Assembly (NCBI GenBank): GCA_027487865.1 | Contig: JAIYCT010000003.1 | Location: 372,001-436,000 of the forward strand | DNA from: Microbacteriaceae bacterium | GTDB taxonomy: Bacteria > Actinomycetota > Actinomycetes > Actinomycetales > Microbacteriaceae | Direction: 5' to 3' | DNA: 64,000 bases | Part shown: piece after piece, positions 32,789-42,313 of the stretch | How positions within the stretch are numbered: the first letter of the stretch is position 1 | How the letters are laid out: every line of letters begins with the position of its first letter | Position numbers and translations under genes: made by a program | Notes under the pieces: model-generated | What the model was told of the DNA's origin: nothing | What the model saw: the letters and a program-made list of their open reading frames with translations, nothing else | The model's database searches: none

Positions 32789-33939
32789 CTCGAACGCTTT
32801 GCTGTTCTAGTAATCAAAAGCGATGCAATCAGTGTGAAAACGATGAAGACCACTGAAACCAGAAGCGCGGCTATTGGGTTGACTATGTCAATTGCAATAC
32901 CCGCCAATGCGCTTCCGGCGGAGAACCCAACCAGCTGACCCGCGGTAGTCCAACCGTAGGCCTCAACGGTCTCGCTGCCAGAGGTACCGGTGGCAATCAT
33001 CAGCGAAAGCGTTCCAAGCACAGGTGCCACCCCGAGCCCGGCGATAAACAGGCTAATTGCTGCCCAGACTGGATTCTCCGGGGCTATCAAAATGGCTGAA
33101 TAACCAACCAGGGAAATCACTATGAACACAGCTAGTGCGTTCGGACCCTTAAATCTTGGAGCAATTAGCAAACCGCCAACGATCGAACCAAGTGAGAAAA
33201 CAGCAAACATTAAGCCAGCCAGAGTCTTACCAAATAGTGCTACAGACCCAACCTCGACTCCTGCAAATGAGCCAACAAACAAAAGTCCCAGCACTGTCAC
33301 GGCGGCAACCCTCGGGTTGCGCAGTGCCTTGCCCAGGGCATTCAAATTCTTCGGAATCTTGATCGAGCCAACGGACTTATTTAATAGGAACCAGATGGTG
33401 CCGAGGACTTGAATCAATGCGACGGTAAACAACATAGGTATGTTGCCAAAGCTAGCCGCCACCAAGGTTGCCACGAGCGGTCCAAGCACCCAAATGATCT
33501 CCTGGGAGGTGGCATCAAGTGAATACAGTGCCGGCATCAACTTCTTCGGGGTGATCTGCGGGTAAATCGATCTTGCCGCAGGCTGAATAGGAGGCGATGC
33601 AAGGCCAACTAGGAACGAGAGCGCTACTAACCAAATTGCTTCCGGAGGCACAAATGCCAAGCTAACAAGCGCAGCGACTGAGATCGATGTGCTGATGATG
33701 ATTACCCGTCGCATCCCAAAATCCGCCATCAGCCTTGCCAACAGTGGGCCCGAAATGCTGGCACCAATAGTTTCAGCACCCAGAGCAATTCCAGCAATTG
33801 CGTAGGAACCGGTAACCGCCTGAATATGGATCACAAATGCGATGCTGAGCATGCCGAATGGGAAACGCGCAAATAGCTGCGAGATCAAAACCGCAATTGC
33901 CTCAGGAGCCGCTTTTAGCGCGGAAATACCCAGAGTCAC
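32785..33939 (-). CDS. Major facilitator superfamily transporter
   Basis: A 384-residue protein with about 12 hydrophobic helices and the short inter-helix basic loop ARLMADFGMRRVIII, typical of MFS motif A. The overall look is of a drug/solute efflux MFS (YfcJ/MdfA-like); the substrate is unknown. GTG start 8 nt after the stop of the protein mannosyltransferase gene, so probably co-transcribed with it. The 3' end shares 4 nt with terC. Confidence 0.85.
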   Translation of the reverse strand: MTLGISALKAAPEAIAVLISQLFARFPFGMLSIAFVIHIQAVTGSYAIAGIALGAETIGASISGPLLARLMADFGMRRVIIISTSISVAALVSLAFVPPEAIWLVALSFLVGLASPPIQPAARSIYPQITPKKLMPALYSLDATSQEIIWVLGPLVATLVAASFGNIPMLFTVALIQVLGTIWFLLNKSVGSIKIPKNLNALGKALRNPRVAAVTVLGLLFVGSFAGVEVGSVALFGKTLAGLMFAVFSLGSIVGGLLIAPRFKGPNALAVFIVISLVGYSAILIAPENPVWAAISLFIAGLGVAPVLGTLSLMIATGTSGSETVEAYGWTTAGQLVGFSAGSALAGIAIDIVNPIAALLVSVVFIVFTLIASLLITRTAKRSS

Positions 33940-33947
33940 TTAATCAC

Positions 33948-35414
33948 CTAAATCCAAGAGGGCAGCCACATTTGTATTCGCCAGTACCAGTGGGGGACCG
34001 GCAATCCCATCCAAAGGGATGCGAAGAATGCTGCCAGGACCAAAGTTACCACTACGAAGAGTGTTATTGCCCACTCGCGTTCCGCAGGCCTGCGAAGCAC
34101 CACACCTCTGCGCCAGAAACTGTGCAGGGCATAGCTCAGAGCCAATAGCAAAAACGGCGTGAAGACAACAGCGTAAAACTGGAAGGTTGTTCTACTCAAA
34201 TAGATCAGCCAAGGAGCCCAACCCGCTAGGAAGGCGATAAAGATCGCTCCCGAAGCGAGATCCGCTTTTTTGAAAAACCTCACACCAACCCAAATCATTG
34301 CCAAGACCGCACTGAGCCAAATCAACGGGTGTGGCAATGGCGTGATGGCGATGCTGCAGCTTTCTAGAACCCCGCAGGCCTCGCCCGTGAAGCTATCGAA
34401 GTAGAACGCGGTTGGTCGAATATTCAATAGCCACTGCAGGGCATTGGCAGCATAGGGATGCTCGGCACTTAGACCGGTGTGGAAACTGTAGGCATTGGTG
34501 TGATACTTCCAAAGCGCGATAAGCCAGTTTTCATTTGCTTCGCGGCCCCAACCGCCCTGACTCAAAATCCAGCCGGACCAGCCGGCAACATAGGTGCAAA
34601 GCGCGATAGCCAGCATCGACAAAGCATTGAGTGCGGCTTGTAATACTGCCGGCATTACCTTTAGCCCCAACCGATGCCTCGAAATCCAGTCGGCTATAAA
34701 GCTATAGAGCCCAAATGCCGCAAGGAAATACAGCCCCGACCACTTCACCGAGGAAGCGACCCCTAGGGTAAGGGCCATTGCCCAAAGCCAAGGTCTGAGA
34801 GAGAGTACAAAGTCCCGCTTCAACCCTGCGGCTTTATTCAAAGTTCGAGAGATCGCGGCCCGATCTCGAAGCAGGAAGTAAAAAGCCAGCAGAACAAAAA
34901 ATGCGAGGATACCATCGAGGATCGAGGTCCTGGACATCACAATCGATTGACCCTCGATGGCTAGGAACAATCCTGCGAGAGCTGCAAAAACTCGATTGCC
35001 GATCAAGAGCTTGGCTGCGGCAATAATAAGGGGAATTGCCAAGGTGCCCAGCAGTGCGACTGAGAATCGCCAGCCAAAGCTCGAGTCCGCTCCAAACAGC
35101 TGCATACCGAGCCAGATGATCCACTTACCAAACGGTGGGTGGACTACGTATGCGCCATCTTGCATAAAGCCGGATACGTCTCCGGCTTCAAAGGCGGTAT
35201 TCGCACCATCCGGCCACTGCTTCTCATGACCGAACAGCCCGAGCGTGAAGGCGTCTTTTACGTAGTAGGTCTCGTCGAATACCAATAGCTGCGGGTTCGC
35301 AAGATTGCCAAATCTAAGCAGTGCTCCCAGCGCGGTAATCAGCAGGGTGCTGATAGCAGTAAAAAAACGGCTGGCAGCTGCGCGTTTGGTCAATGTAAGC
35401 AGCCCGTAAATCAC
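33948..35414 (-). CDS. pmt: Polyprenyl-phosphate-mannose-protein mannosyltransferase (PMT)
   Basis: A GT39 membrane glycosyltransferase of 488 residues with about ten or eleven helices. It O-mannosylates exported proteins using polyprenyl-phosphomannose. The first extracytoplasmic loop has the essential acidic pair in FDETYYVKDAF, and VHPPFGKW and SRTSILDGIL match actinobacterial PMT. The arrangement, divergent from rsmI, is that of Rv1002c/Rv1003. GTG start with little upstream space; the rsmI start is only 23 nt away. It implies that secreted lipoproteins and others are mannosylated. Confidence 0.93.
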   Translation of the reverse strand: MIYGLLTLTKRAAASRFFTAISTLLITALGALLRFGNLANPQLLVFDETYYVKDAFTLGLFGHEKQWPDGANTAFEAGDVSGFMQDGAYVVHPPFGKWIIWLGMQLFGADSSFGWRFSVALLGTLAIPLIIAAAKLLIGNRVFAALAGLFLAIEGQSIVMSRTSILDGILAFFVLLAFYFLLRDRAAISRTLNKAAGLKRDFVLSLRPWLWAMALTLGVASSVKWSGLYFLAAFGLYSFIADWISRHRLGLKVMPAVLQAALNALSMLAIALCTYVAGWSGWILSQGGWGREANENWLIALWKYHTNAYSFHTGLSAEHPYAANALQWLLNIRPTAFYFDSFTGEACGVLESCSIAITPLPHPLIWLSAVLAMIWVGVRFFKKADLASGAIFIAFLAGWAPWLIYLSRTTFQFYAVVFTPFLLLALSYALHSFWRRGVVLRRPAEREWAITLFVVVTLVLAAFFASLWMGLPVPHWYWRIQMWLPSWI

Positions 35415-35437
35415 CCTTAGATGCTAGTTTGCTTAGC

Positions 35438-36256
35438 GTGTTGATTCTTGCTGCGACTCCCATTGGTAATCTCTCTGACGCCTCTCAGCGCCTTAGGGAC
35501 GTTCTCACAGCAAGTGAGCACATAGCCGCGGAGGACACCAGAACTCTCAAGCAGCTGGCCTCAGGACTGGGAATTCGGCTGCACGCAAGGCTCTACAGCC
35601 TTCACGAGCACAGTGACCTTGAGCGAACCGCGCTTTTGGTTGAGGTTGCCCGCGATCACGATCTATTGGTGGTCTCAGATGCCGGAATGCCTACCATCTC
35701 TGACCCGGGCTACCAATTGGTGCGTGACTGTGCGCAAGCTGGAATCGAAATCATCGCAATCCCTGGACCGTCTGCAGTTATCTCGGCGCTCGCTGTCTCC
35801 GGATTACCTACCGACCGATTTAGCTTCGAAGGCTTTCTCCCTAGGAAACAGGGCGAGCGAGTGCGGGTGTTTACCAGCCTCAAAGATGAAGCTCGCACCA
35901 TGGTGTTTTTTGAGGCCCCGCATCGAATTCACGAGTCACTGGTGGATGCGGCATCCGTGTTTGGGGAAGAGCGTCTCGGAACAGTTTCACGTGAGCTCAC
36001 AAAGAAGTTTGAGCACACCGAGCGAGGAACGCTCGCCGATCTAATTACCTGGGCTGCTGGTTCGCCCAAGGGTGAAATGGTTTTGATCATCGCTGGCGCC
36101 GCTCCAAAAACCTTCGACATTGCAGATCTTGGGCAAAAAGCCTTGGCACTAGCAGCGTCTGGAATGGGTCTAAAGCAGGCTTGCGCGGACCTTGCAGAAG
36201 CCAGCGGTGCGTCAAAGAGCGCAATTTACGCTGAAGCGCTTTTGCACAAACCCTAA
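35438..36256 (+). CDS. rsmI: 16S rRNA C1402 ribose 2'-O-methyltransferase RsmI
   Basis: A tetrapyrrole-methylase-fold enzyme of about 272 residues acting with RsmH on 16S rRNA C1402. It has LAATPIGNLSDASQRLRDVL at the start, AEDTRTLKQL, VSDAGMPTISDPG, and FEAPHRIHESL. GTG 35438 gives the family-typical MLILAATPIGNL; TTG 35429 is an alternative. The short gap to the divergent PMT gene leaves little room for a leader, so the mRNA may be leaderless. metG follows after 10 nt. Confidence 0.93.
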   Translation: MLILAATPIGNLSDASQRLRDVLTASEHIAAEDTRTLKQLASGLGIRLHARLYSLHEHSDLERTALLVEVARDHDLLVVSDAGMPTISDPGYQLVRDCAQAGIEIIAIPGPSAVISALAVSGLPTDRFSFEGFLPRKQGERVRVFTSLKDEARTMVFFEAPHRIHESLVDAASVFGEERLGTVSRELTKKFEHTERGTLADLITWAAGSPKGEMVLIIAGAAPKTFDIADLGQKALALAASGMGLKQACADLAEASGASKSAIYAEALLHKP

Positions 36257-36266
36257 GATATCAAGG

Positions 36267-37835
36267 GTGTCCAAGTCCTTTTATGTAACCACCCCCATCT
36301 TCTACGTGAACGATGCCCCTCACATTGGCCACGCCTATACCGAGGTGGCCTCGGATGTGCTGACCAGATGGCACCGCTCCAGGGGCGAGAACTCATTCCT
36401 ACTCACTGGAACCGATGAGCACGGTGAGAAAGTATTGCGCACCGCACTTGGCAACAACACCGACCCGAAGAGCTGGACTGACAAGTTGGTGACCGAGTCC
36501 TGGTTGCCACTTTTGGAAACCATTGACATCGACAACCAAGACTTCATTAGAACTACCGAGCCTCGCCACGAGAAGGCAGTGCAGCTGTTTCTGCAAAAGC
36601 TTTATGACACCGGTTTTATCTACCAGGGCTCATTCCAAGGTAATTACTGCGTTGGCTGCGAAGAGTACAAAAACGAATCAGATTTGATTGATGGCACCGG
36701 AGATTTCTCTGACCAAAAAGTCTGCGCTATTCACTCCAAGCCGGTTGAGCAGCTAAACGAAACCAACTATTTTTTCAAGCTCAGCGAATTCCAAGTTCGA
36801 CTGCTGGCTTACTACGAAGCAAACCCAACCTTCATCCAGCCAGAAAGTGCCAAGAACGAGGTTGTCTCGTTCGTGCGCTCAGGACTTAGTGACCTGTCAA
36901 TTTCAAGGTCCAAGGAAAGATTTGACTGGGGAATCGACATTCCTTGGGACGATCAGCACATCACCTACGTTTGGTTTGATGCGCTGTTGAACTACATCAC
37001 CGCGATTGGTTACGGGTCTGACGAGGACAAGCTCAACTCGCTTTGGCCAGCCGATGTCCAGGTGGTTGGAAAAGACATTCTTCGCTTCCACGCGGTTATT
37101 TGGCCGGCAATGCTGATGGCTGCGGGTCTGCCGCCAGCCAAGCAGGTATTCGGTCACGGTTGGCTGTTGGTCGGCGGCGAGAAGATGTCCAAGTCCAAAC
37201 TCACCGGTATAGCGCCAACTCAGATCACCGACATCTTTGGCTCGGATGCATTCCGCTACTACTTCATGAAGGCAATTGGTTTTGGTTCTGACGGCTCCTT
37301 CAGCTGGGAAGACCTAAGTGCTCGATACAACTCCGAGCTCGCAAATGGTTTTGGAAATCTTGCCTCGCGAGTTATCGCGATGATCAACAAGTACTTTGAT
37401 GGAGTGGTCCCCGCTCCAAGCGACTACCAAGAAGCAGATCTCGCTATCCAAAAGGTTGCCCAGGAGGCAGTGGATGGTTCAAATGCTGCAATCGACAAGG
37501 TTGCCATCCACGAGGCGATTGCCAAGGTTTGGACTTTGGTTGATGAGCTAAACAACTACATCACCGTTCAGGCACCGTGGGTTTTGGCCAAAGATGAAGC
37601 AGATCGCGATCGTTTGGCAACCGTGCTTTACTTAACCGCCGAGGGACTGCGCCTGCTTGCGGTACTACTAAACCCAATTGTTCCTAAGGCAGCTCAGAAG
37701 CTTTGGGCTTCAATCGGCACCGGTCTTGGTGAGCTCTCCCAGCAGAGGATCCAGCAGGCGGCTTGGGGATTGCTTCCAGCCGGCACAAAGCTAGGTGAGC
37801 TAGAGGTTTTGTTCCCTCGCGTAGAGGAACAATGA
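36267..37835 (+). CDS. metG: Methionyl-tRNA synthetase
   Basis: A class I aminoacyl-tRNA synthetase of 522 residues. HIGH signature in NDAPHIGHAYTEV, a zinc-knuckle region with YCVGCEEY and CAIHSKP, KMSKS in GEKMSKSKLTG, and an anticodon-binding helical domain (about 370-522, including WVLAKDE). No C-terminal tRNA-binding (Trbp111-like) domain is present. GTG 36267 begins right at the family start (SKSFYVTTPIFYVND); the longer frame overlaps rsmI and lacks homology. The stop overlaps the tatD start (ATGA). Confidence 0.95.
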   Translation: MSKSFYVTTPIFYVNDAPHIGHAYTEVASDVLTRWHRSRGENSFLLTGTDEHGEKVLRTALGNNTDPKSWTDKLVTESWLPLLETIDIDNQDFIRTTEPRHEKAVQLFLQKLYDTGFIYQGSFQGNYCVGCEEYKNESDLIDGTGDFSDQKVCAIHSKPVEQLNETNYFFKLSEFQVRLLAYYEANPTFIQPESAKNEVVSFVRSGLSDLSISRSKERFDWGIDIPWDDQHITYVWFDALLNYITAIGYGSDEDKLNSLWPADVQVVGKDILRFHAVIWPAMLMAAGLPPAKQVFGHGWLLVGGEKMSKSKLTGIAPTQITDIFGSDAFRYYFMKAIGFGSDGSFSWEDLSARYNSELANGFGNLASRVIAMINKYFDGVVPAPSDYQEADLAIQKVAQEAVDGSNAAIDKVAIHEAIAKVWTLVDELNNYITVQAPWVLAKDEADRDRLATVLYLTAEGLRLLAVLLNPIVPKAAQKLWASIGTGLGELSQQRIQQAAWGLLPAGTKLGELEVLFPRVEEQ

Positions 37836-38728
37836 GCGAACCGATTCGCACCAGAAACTCTTATGACGGTTTAGATAACCGCGCGGTTCACTACCCCGAA
37901 TTACCAGCACCGCTTGAGGTTGGCACCTACGACAACCACACCCACCTAGAGATTGCCGACGGCGAGCATCCAATGTCAGTCGCCGAGCACCTAGAGCGCA
38001 TGCGCCAGGTGAACATGCTCGGAGCTGTTCAGGTTGGCGTCACCCTTGAGAGCTCTATCTGGTCTGCCGAGGTGGCGAAATCAGAACCAATGCTTCTGGC
38101 AGCGGTCGCACTTCACCCAAATGAAGCACCGCTATACAAAACTCGCAAAGAACTAGACGACGCTATTGCCGGAATCGCAGAGCTCGCCAAGTTACCAAGA
38201 GTCCGCGCCATCGGCGAGACCGGCCTGGATTTTTTTAGAACCCAGGGTGATGCAGAGCTTGAGGCGCAGGCCCACTCATTTGAGCAGCACATTGCGATAG
38301 CCAAAGAGAACGATCTTGCGCTGATGATTCACGACCGCGAAGCTCACGCTGAGGTAGTAGAAACTCTAAAGCGAGTTGGAGCACCGGAGCGGACTGTGTT
38401 CCACTGCTATTCGGGTGATCTTGAACTTGCTGAGATCTGTCAGCAAAACGGTTGGTACTTATCTTTCGCCGGCAACATCACCTTCAAGAAGAATCAGCAC
38501 CTCAGAGATTCACTTCTGGCGGTGTCGCCTGAGCTATTGCTAATTGAAACCGACGCACCATTTTTGACCCCGGAGCCTATGCGCGGCAGACCAAATGCGC
38601 CGTATCTTGTGCCGCACACGCTGAGATTCATAGCCGCTCTTTTGGGCTGGGACGAGGCAAAAACCGCAATGCAAATCAATGCCAATACCGAGCGGGTGTA
38701 TGGGCTTTGGTCTGAAGGTCTCAGCTAA
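37832..38728 (+). CDS. tatD: TatD family metal-dependent hydrolase (DNase)
   Basis: A 298-residue TIM-barrel hydrolase. Metal ligands are visible: H-x-H in YDNHTHLEI, E in AIGETGLDFF, H in LMIHDRE, H in FHCYSGD and D in IETDAPFL. TatD proteins are 3'-5' exonucleases or DNases linked to repair. An N-terminal extension of about 30 residues precedes the barrel. It overlaps metG by 4 nt and ksgA by 1 nt, keeping the actinobacterial order metG-tatD-(rpfB)-ksgA, with rpfB absent. Confidence 0.93.
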   Translation: MSEPIRTRNSYDGLDNRAVHYPELPAPLEVGTYDNHTHLEIADGEHPMSVAEHLERMRQVNMLGAVQVGVTLESSIWSAEVAKSEPMLLAAVALHPNEAPLYKTRKELDDAIAGIAELAKLPRVRAIGETGLDFFRTQGDAELEAQAHSFEQHIAIAKENDLALMIHDREAHAEVVETLKRVGAPERTVFHCYSGDLELAEICQQNGWYLSFAGNITFKKNQHLRDSLLAVSPELLLIETDAPFLTPEPMRGRPNAPYLVPHTLRFIAALLGWDEAKTAMQINANTERVYGLWSEGLS

Positions 38729-39546
38729 TGCTGGGTGCAGGTGAAATCCGTCAGCTAGCGGAGAAATTGGATATTCGACCAACCAAAAAGCTAGGTCAGA
38801 ATTTTGTAATCGACCCAAACACAATTCGCAGGATTGTTTCGGCGGCGGAACTCAGCAGTGATGACCTGGTAGTTGAAATCGGCCCGGGGTTAGGTTCACT
38901 GACGCTTGGAATTCTAGAAATCGTTCCAAAGGTCATTGCAGTGGAGATCGACCAGCGCTTGGCGGAAGAGCTTCCAAGCACTATTGCCAAACACGCACCA
39001 GGTAGAGAGCTCGAACTAGTAGTTGCAGATGCTCTCAAGGTAAGAGAGCTGCCTGGTGCCCCAACCGCGCTGGTTGCCAATTTGCCATACAACATCTCGG
39101 TTCCGGTGCTGCTGCACTTCATGAGCCAGTTCCCATCTATTCAAAAGGGATTGGTAATGGTGCAGGCCGAGGTCGCGCATCGATTAGCAGCCGCGCCAAA
39201 CAGCAAGGAATATGGCGTTCCATCTTTGAAAATGGCTTGGTATGGCCCTGCTCGTTTGGCGGGCAATATCGGTAGAAACATCTTTTGGCCGCTGCCGGGA
39301 GTCGACAGTGCTCTGGTGTATTTCCAAAGAACCATTGAACGCGATCCAGCCCTTCAGCAGCCAACCTTCACAGCCATTGATCAGGCGTTCTTACAGCGTC
39401 GCAAGACCCTTCGCCAGGCACTGGCCGGTTGGGCTGGTTCTGCCTCGCAAGCCGAGGAAATCCTGATCCGCGCAGGCGTCGACCCACAGGCCAGAGGCGA
39501 GCAGCTAAACATTGAGCAGTTCATTGCGATTGCGAGCGCAAAGTGA
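38728..39546 (+). CDS. rsmA: 16S rRNA dimethyladenosine transferase
   Basis: KsgA/RsmA, 272 residues; dimethylates A1518 and A1519 of 16S rRNA during 30S maturation. S-adenosylmethionine-binding segments are GQNFVIDPNTIRR, VVEIGPGLGSLT and the catalytic NLPYNIS. The C-terminal helical domain includes AFLQRRKTLRQAL. ATG overlaps the tatD stop (TAATG); its own stop overlaps the ispE GTG by 4 nt. Confidence 0.95.
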   Translation: MLGAGEIRQLAEKLDIRPTKKLGQNFVIDPNTIRRIVSAAELSSDDLVVEIGPGLGSLTLGILEIVPKVIAVEIDQRLAEELPSTIAKHAPGRELELVVADALKVRELPGAPTALVANLPYNISVPVLLHFMSQFPSIQKGLVMVQAEVAHRLAAAPNSKEYGVPSLKMAWYGPARLAGNIGRNIFWPLPGVDSALVYFQRTIERDPALQQPTFTAIDQAFLQRRKTLRQALAGWAGSASQAEEILIRAGVDPQARGEQLNIEQFIAIASAK

Positions 39547-40397
39547 TTTGGGCAGCAGCGCAGGGCAAAATCAACTTGTATTTCCAGGTTGGAGATCTTC
39601 AGCCAGATGGCTATCACCCGGTCGTCAGCCTCTACCAGGCTCTAGATCTTCAGGAGCGCGTTGGTGTTGAACCAAGCGAGAGGTGGGAAGTTCGAGTTGT
39701 CTCAGATCTTCCGAACATTGGGGAAATCCCGCTCGATGAATCAAACCTGGTAGTCAAGGCAGCAAAGGTCCTGGCTACTTTCGCCGGCATTGAAAATCCG
39801 CAACCGATGCGATTTGAAATTCAAAAGCAGGTTCCGGTCGCAGGTGGCATGGCCGGTGGTTCTGCCGATGCGGCTGCAGCGCTGGTAGCGCTGAATGAAG
39901 CGTGGTGCTTAGGTCTTGACCAGGCAGAGTTGATGAAGGTCGGCGGCACTATTGGTGCTGATGTGCCATTTGCAATCATGGGTGGCACAGCTCTTGGTAG
40001 CGATACTGGCATTGAGCTCACCCCTCACGCAGCAGTGATTGCGCAACCAATTGTCTTGCTGATAAACGACAAGTCACTCTCCACAAAATCCGTCTTCCAA
40101 GAATTTGATCGCCTTGAACTTGGCGAAGATTTGCAGGTTCCAAGCTTCGAAACCGAGAAAAGCTGGTTGGGCAAAAACTCGCTAACCGAGGCGGCATTTA
40201 GTCTTTTGCCTGAACTTTCAAAGCTTGCCCAAAAGGACTTTGGTTGCGGTGCTGGATTGCTATCGGGGTCTGGCCCAACACTTTGGTATTTGGCGGCCGA
40301 TGAAAAAGCTGCTTTGGTGTGTGCCGAGAATATCCGTACCGCCGGATTCCAAGCGGTAATTGCTCACCCCAGCGATCAAGGCAGCAGGCTTATCTAA
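39543..40397 (+). CDS. ispE: 4-diphosphocytidyl-2-C-methyl-D-erythritol kinase
   Basis: A GHMP-family kinase of 284 residues for the fourth step of the MEP pathway, between the two activities of the IspDF fusion at 2.4 kb. It has AQGKINLYFQV, the phosphate loop PVAGGMAGGSADAAAAL, and motif 3 LLSGSGPTLW. GTG start overlapping ksgA. The stop overlaps the ABC-F start (TAATG), so the run metG-tatD-ksgA-ispE-ABC-F is one tightly coupled operon. Confidence 0.94.
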   Translation: MIWAAAQGKINLYFQVGDLQPDGYHPVVSLYQALDLQERVGVEPSERWEVRVVSDLPNIGEIPLDESNLVVKAAKVLATFAGIENPQPMRFEIQKQVPVAGGMAGGSADAAAALVALNEAWCLGLDQAELMKVGGTIGADVPFAIMGGTALGSDTGIELTPHAAVIAQPIVLLINDKSLSTKSVFQEFDRLELGEDLQVPSFETEKSWLGKNSLTEAAFSLLPELSKLAQKDFGCGAGLLSGSGPTLWYLAADEKAALVCAENIRTAGFQAVIAHPSDQGSRLI

Positions 40398-42178
40398 TGG
40401 CGCATCTTTTAGGCGCAGAACAAATTGATTTGGAATTTCCAACCAAGCAAGTTTTTGATGGCATCACGGTTGGCGTGAACGAGGGTGACCGAATCGGAAT
40501 TGTTGGTCGCAACGGTGACGGCAAGTCGACACTATTGAAGATTCTCTCCAAGCAGCTGGAGCCAGACTCCGGTCGAGTCACCTATCGCGGGTCACTGCGG
40601 GTCGGCTATTTGACCCAGGTGGACAGGATTGACAACTCCCTCAGCATTGGACAGGCCGTGGTCGGAGAGGGCCCAGAACACGAGTGGGCCACCGACCCCA
40701 AGATCAGAGATGTGCTGCAGGGCCTGCTTGGAGATTTGGACTGGAGTCAGCAGGTCGGGACCCTCTCAGGCGGCCAACGCCGAAGGGTGGCACTAGCCGC
40801 GCTTCTGGCTGGTGACTATGACATCGTCATGCTGGATGAGCCAACCAACCACCTCGATGTTGAGGGTGTGGCATGGCTTGCCGAGCACCTTAGGAACCGT
40901 TGGTCTAAAACCGCCGGTGTCCTATTGGTTGTAACCCACGACCGCTGGTTCCTGGATGCGGTTTGTAACCTCACATGGGAGGTATACGGCGGAAAGATTG
41001 AGCCATTTGACGGTGGATATGCGGCCTATGTTTTGCAGCGCGCTGAACGAAACCGCCAAGCTGCATCGAGCGAAGCAAGAAGACAGAACCTACTTCGCAA
41101 GGAGCTTGCATGGTTAGGCAGGGGAGCGCCAGCTAGAACTGCAAAGCCAAAGTTCCGCATTGATGCGGCCTTGAACTTGATTGCCAACGAGCCACCACCC
41201 AGAGATCAACTTGAGCTCAGTAAATTGGCCACCCAGCGCTTAGGTAAAGACGTGGTGGATTTTGAGGATGTGAGCTACCAAACCGAAGACGGTAAGCCGA
41301 TCCTGAAAGATGTCACCTGGCGCTTAGGTCCTGGTGACCGTATCGGTTTACTCGGTGCGAATGGTGCCGGCAAGACCACCTTGCTTCAGTTGATGACCGG
41401 CGAACTTATGCCAAATTCCGGTCGAATCAAGATTGGCAAGACTGTGAAGTTTGCCACCCTGAGCCAGGATGTTCGAGAGCTGGATGAATTTGCAGATGAC
41501 CGCATTTTCGCGATGATCAAGCGTGAAAAAACCACCTTCACCGTTGGCAAGAAGGAAGTTGGAACCGGTCAGTTGGTTGAACAGCTTGGTTTTGATTCCG
41601 CCCAGTTGCAGACCCCGATATCTGAACTATCCGGTGGTCAAAGACGGCGTTTTCAACTCTTGAGATTGCTGTTCACCGAGCCAAACGTTTTGATTTTGGA
41701 TGAGCCGACCAATGACCTCGATACCGACATGCTGGCAGCTATGGAAGACCTTCTTGACACCTGGCCCGGCACATTGATCGTTGTTAGCCACGACCGCTAC
41801 CTGCTCGAGCGAGTTACCGACCAGCAGTTTGCGCTTTTGGGCGATGGCAAACTTCGTCACCTACCAAAAGGTGTCGAGCAATTCCTGCAGCTTAGAAAGG
41901 CCCAGCCGGAAGCTCAGACCACCGTTGTCGCAGCAAAGACTCAGTCAGCTTTGTCAGGCGCTGAAAAGCGCAATCTTGAGAAGGAATCTGCGCGCCTAGA
42001 GCGCGCCATGGCGAAGGGCAATCAAGAACTGGAAGCAATTGCGCTCCAGCTCGCAACTGCCGATCAGTCTGATTATGAGCTGTTGTTGAAATTGGCTGAG
42101 CGCCAGCGTGAACTGACCAGGCAGCTCGGGGAAAACGAAACTTTGTGGCTAGAGACTTTGGAGAAACTTCAGCTCTAG
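40397..42178 (+). CDS. ABC-F family ATPase (Uup-like)
   Basis: A soluble 593-residue ABC protein with two ATPase domains and no membrane part. Domain 1: GRNGDGKSTL, LSGGQRRRVAL, DIVMLDEPTNHLD. Domain 2: GANGAGKTTL, LSGGQRRRFQLL, NVLILDEPTNDLD. The linker (about 225-285) is Arg/Lys-rich, and a C-terminal coiled-coil tail (about 525-593) is like Uup. ABC-F proteins act on the ribosome E-site; the exact role (Uup, EttA or antibiotic protection) is not certain. ATG 40397 overlaps the ispE stop; longer in-frame starts lie inside ispE. Confidence 0.92.
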   Translation: MAHLLGAEQIDLEFPTKQVFDGITVGVNEGDRIGIVGRNGDGKSTLLKILSKQLEPDSGRVTYRGSLRVGYLTQVDRIDNSLSIGQAVVGEGPEHEWATDPKIRDVLQGLLGDLDWSQQVGTLSGGQRRRVALAALLAGDYDIVMLDEPTNHLDVEGVAWLAEHLRNRWSKTAGVLLVVTHDRWFLDAVCNLTWEVYGGKIEPFDGGYAAYVLQRAERNRQAASSEARRQNLLRKELAWLGRGAPARTAKPKFRIDAALNLIANEPPPRDQLELSKLATQRLGKDVVDFEDVSYQTEDGKPILKDVTWRLGPGDRIGLLGANGAGKTTLLQLMTGELMPNSGRIKIGKTVKFATLSQDVRELDEFADDRIFAMIKREKTTFTVGKKEVGTGQLVEQLGFDSAQLQTPISELSGGQRRRFQLLRLLFTEPNVLILDEPTNDLDTDMLAAMEDLLDTWPGTLIVVSHDRYLLERVTDQQFALLGDGKLRHLPKGVEQFLQLRKAQPEAQTTVVAAKTQSALSGAEKRNLEKESARLERAMAKGNQELEAIALQLATADQSDYELLLKLAERQRELTRQLGENETLWLETLEKLQL

Positions 42179-42203
42179 GCAATCTATCTGGCAGACTTAT
42201 CGC

Positions 42204-42219
42204 CGAGGTGCAAACCTCG
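42204..42219 (+). other. GNRA-loop hairpin before tRNA-Gln
   Basis: A perfect 6-bp stem CGAGGT / ACCTCG with a GCAA tetraloop, ending 1 nt before the tRNA. Only TT follows it, so it is not a good terminator. It may guide tRNA 5' processing or mark the end of the ABC-F message. Confidence 0.4.
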
Positions 42220-42220
42220 T

Positions 42221-42292
42221 TCCGCTCTGGTGTAACGGCAGCACGGCGCTCTTTGGAGGCGTCCGGTCTAGGTTCGAATCCTAGGGGCGGAG
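42221..42292 (+). tRNA. tRNA-Gln (anticodon TTG)
   Basis: A 72-nt cloverleaf. Acceptor TCCGCTC / GGGCGGA with the T1-A72 pair typical of glutamine tRNA, discriminator G, anticodon loop CTTTGGA (anticodon TTG), T arm TCTAG-GTTCGAATC-CTAG. The anticodon stem has two wobble pairs. It lies 21 nt before glmU. Confidence 0.9.
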
Positions 42293-42313
42293 CGGCAACT
42301 GATTTGGAGGACC

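Noticed and set aside
36192-36266. 25-codon N-terminal extension of MetG
   Set aside because: It overlaps the end of rsmI in another frame and has no similarity to MetG. The GTG at 36267 matches the family start.
42204-42219. Terminator between the ABC-F gene and tRNA-Gln
   Set aside because: The hairpin is perfect but only two T residues follow it, so I listed it as a plain hairpin.
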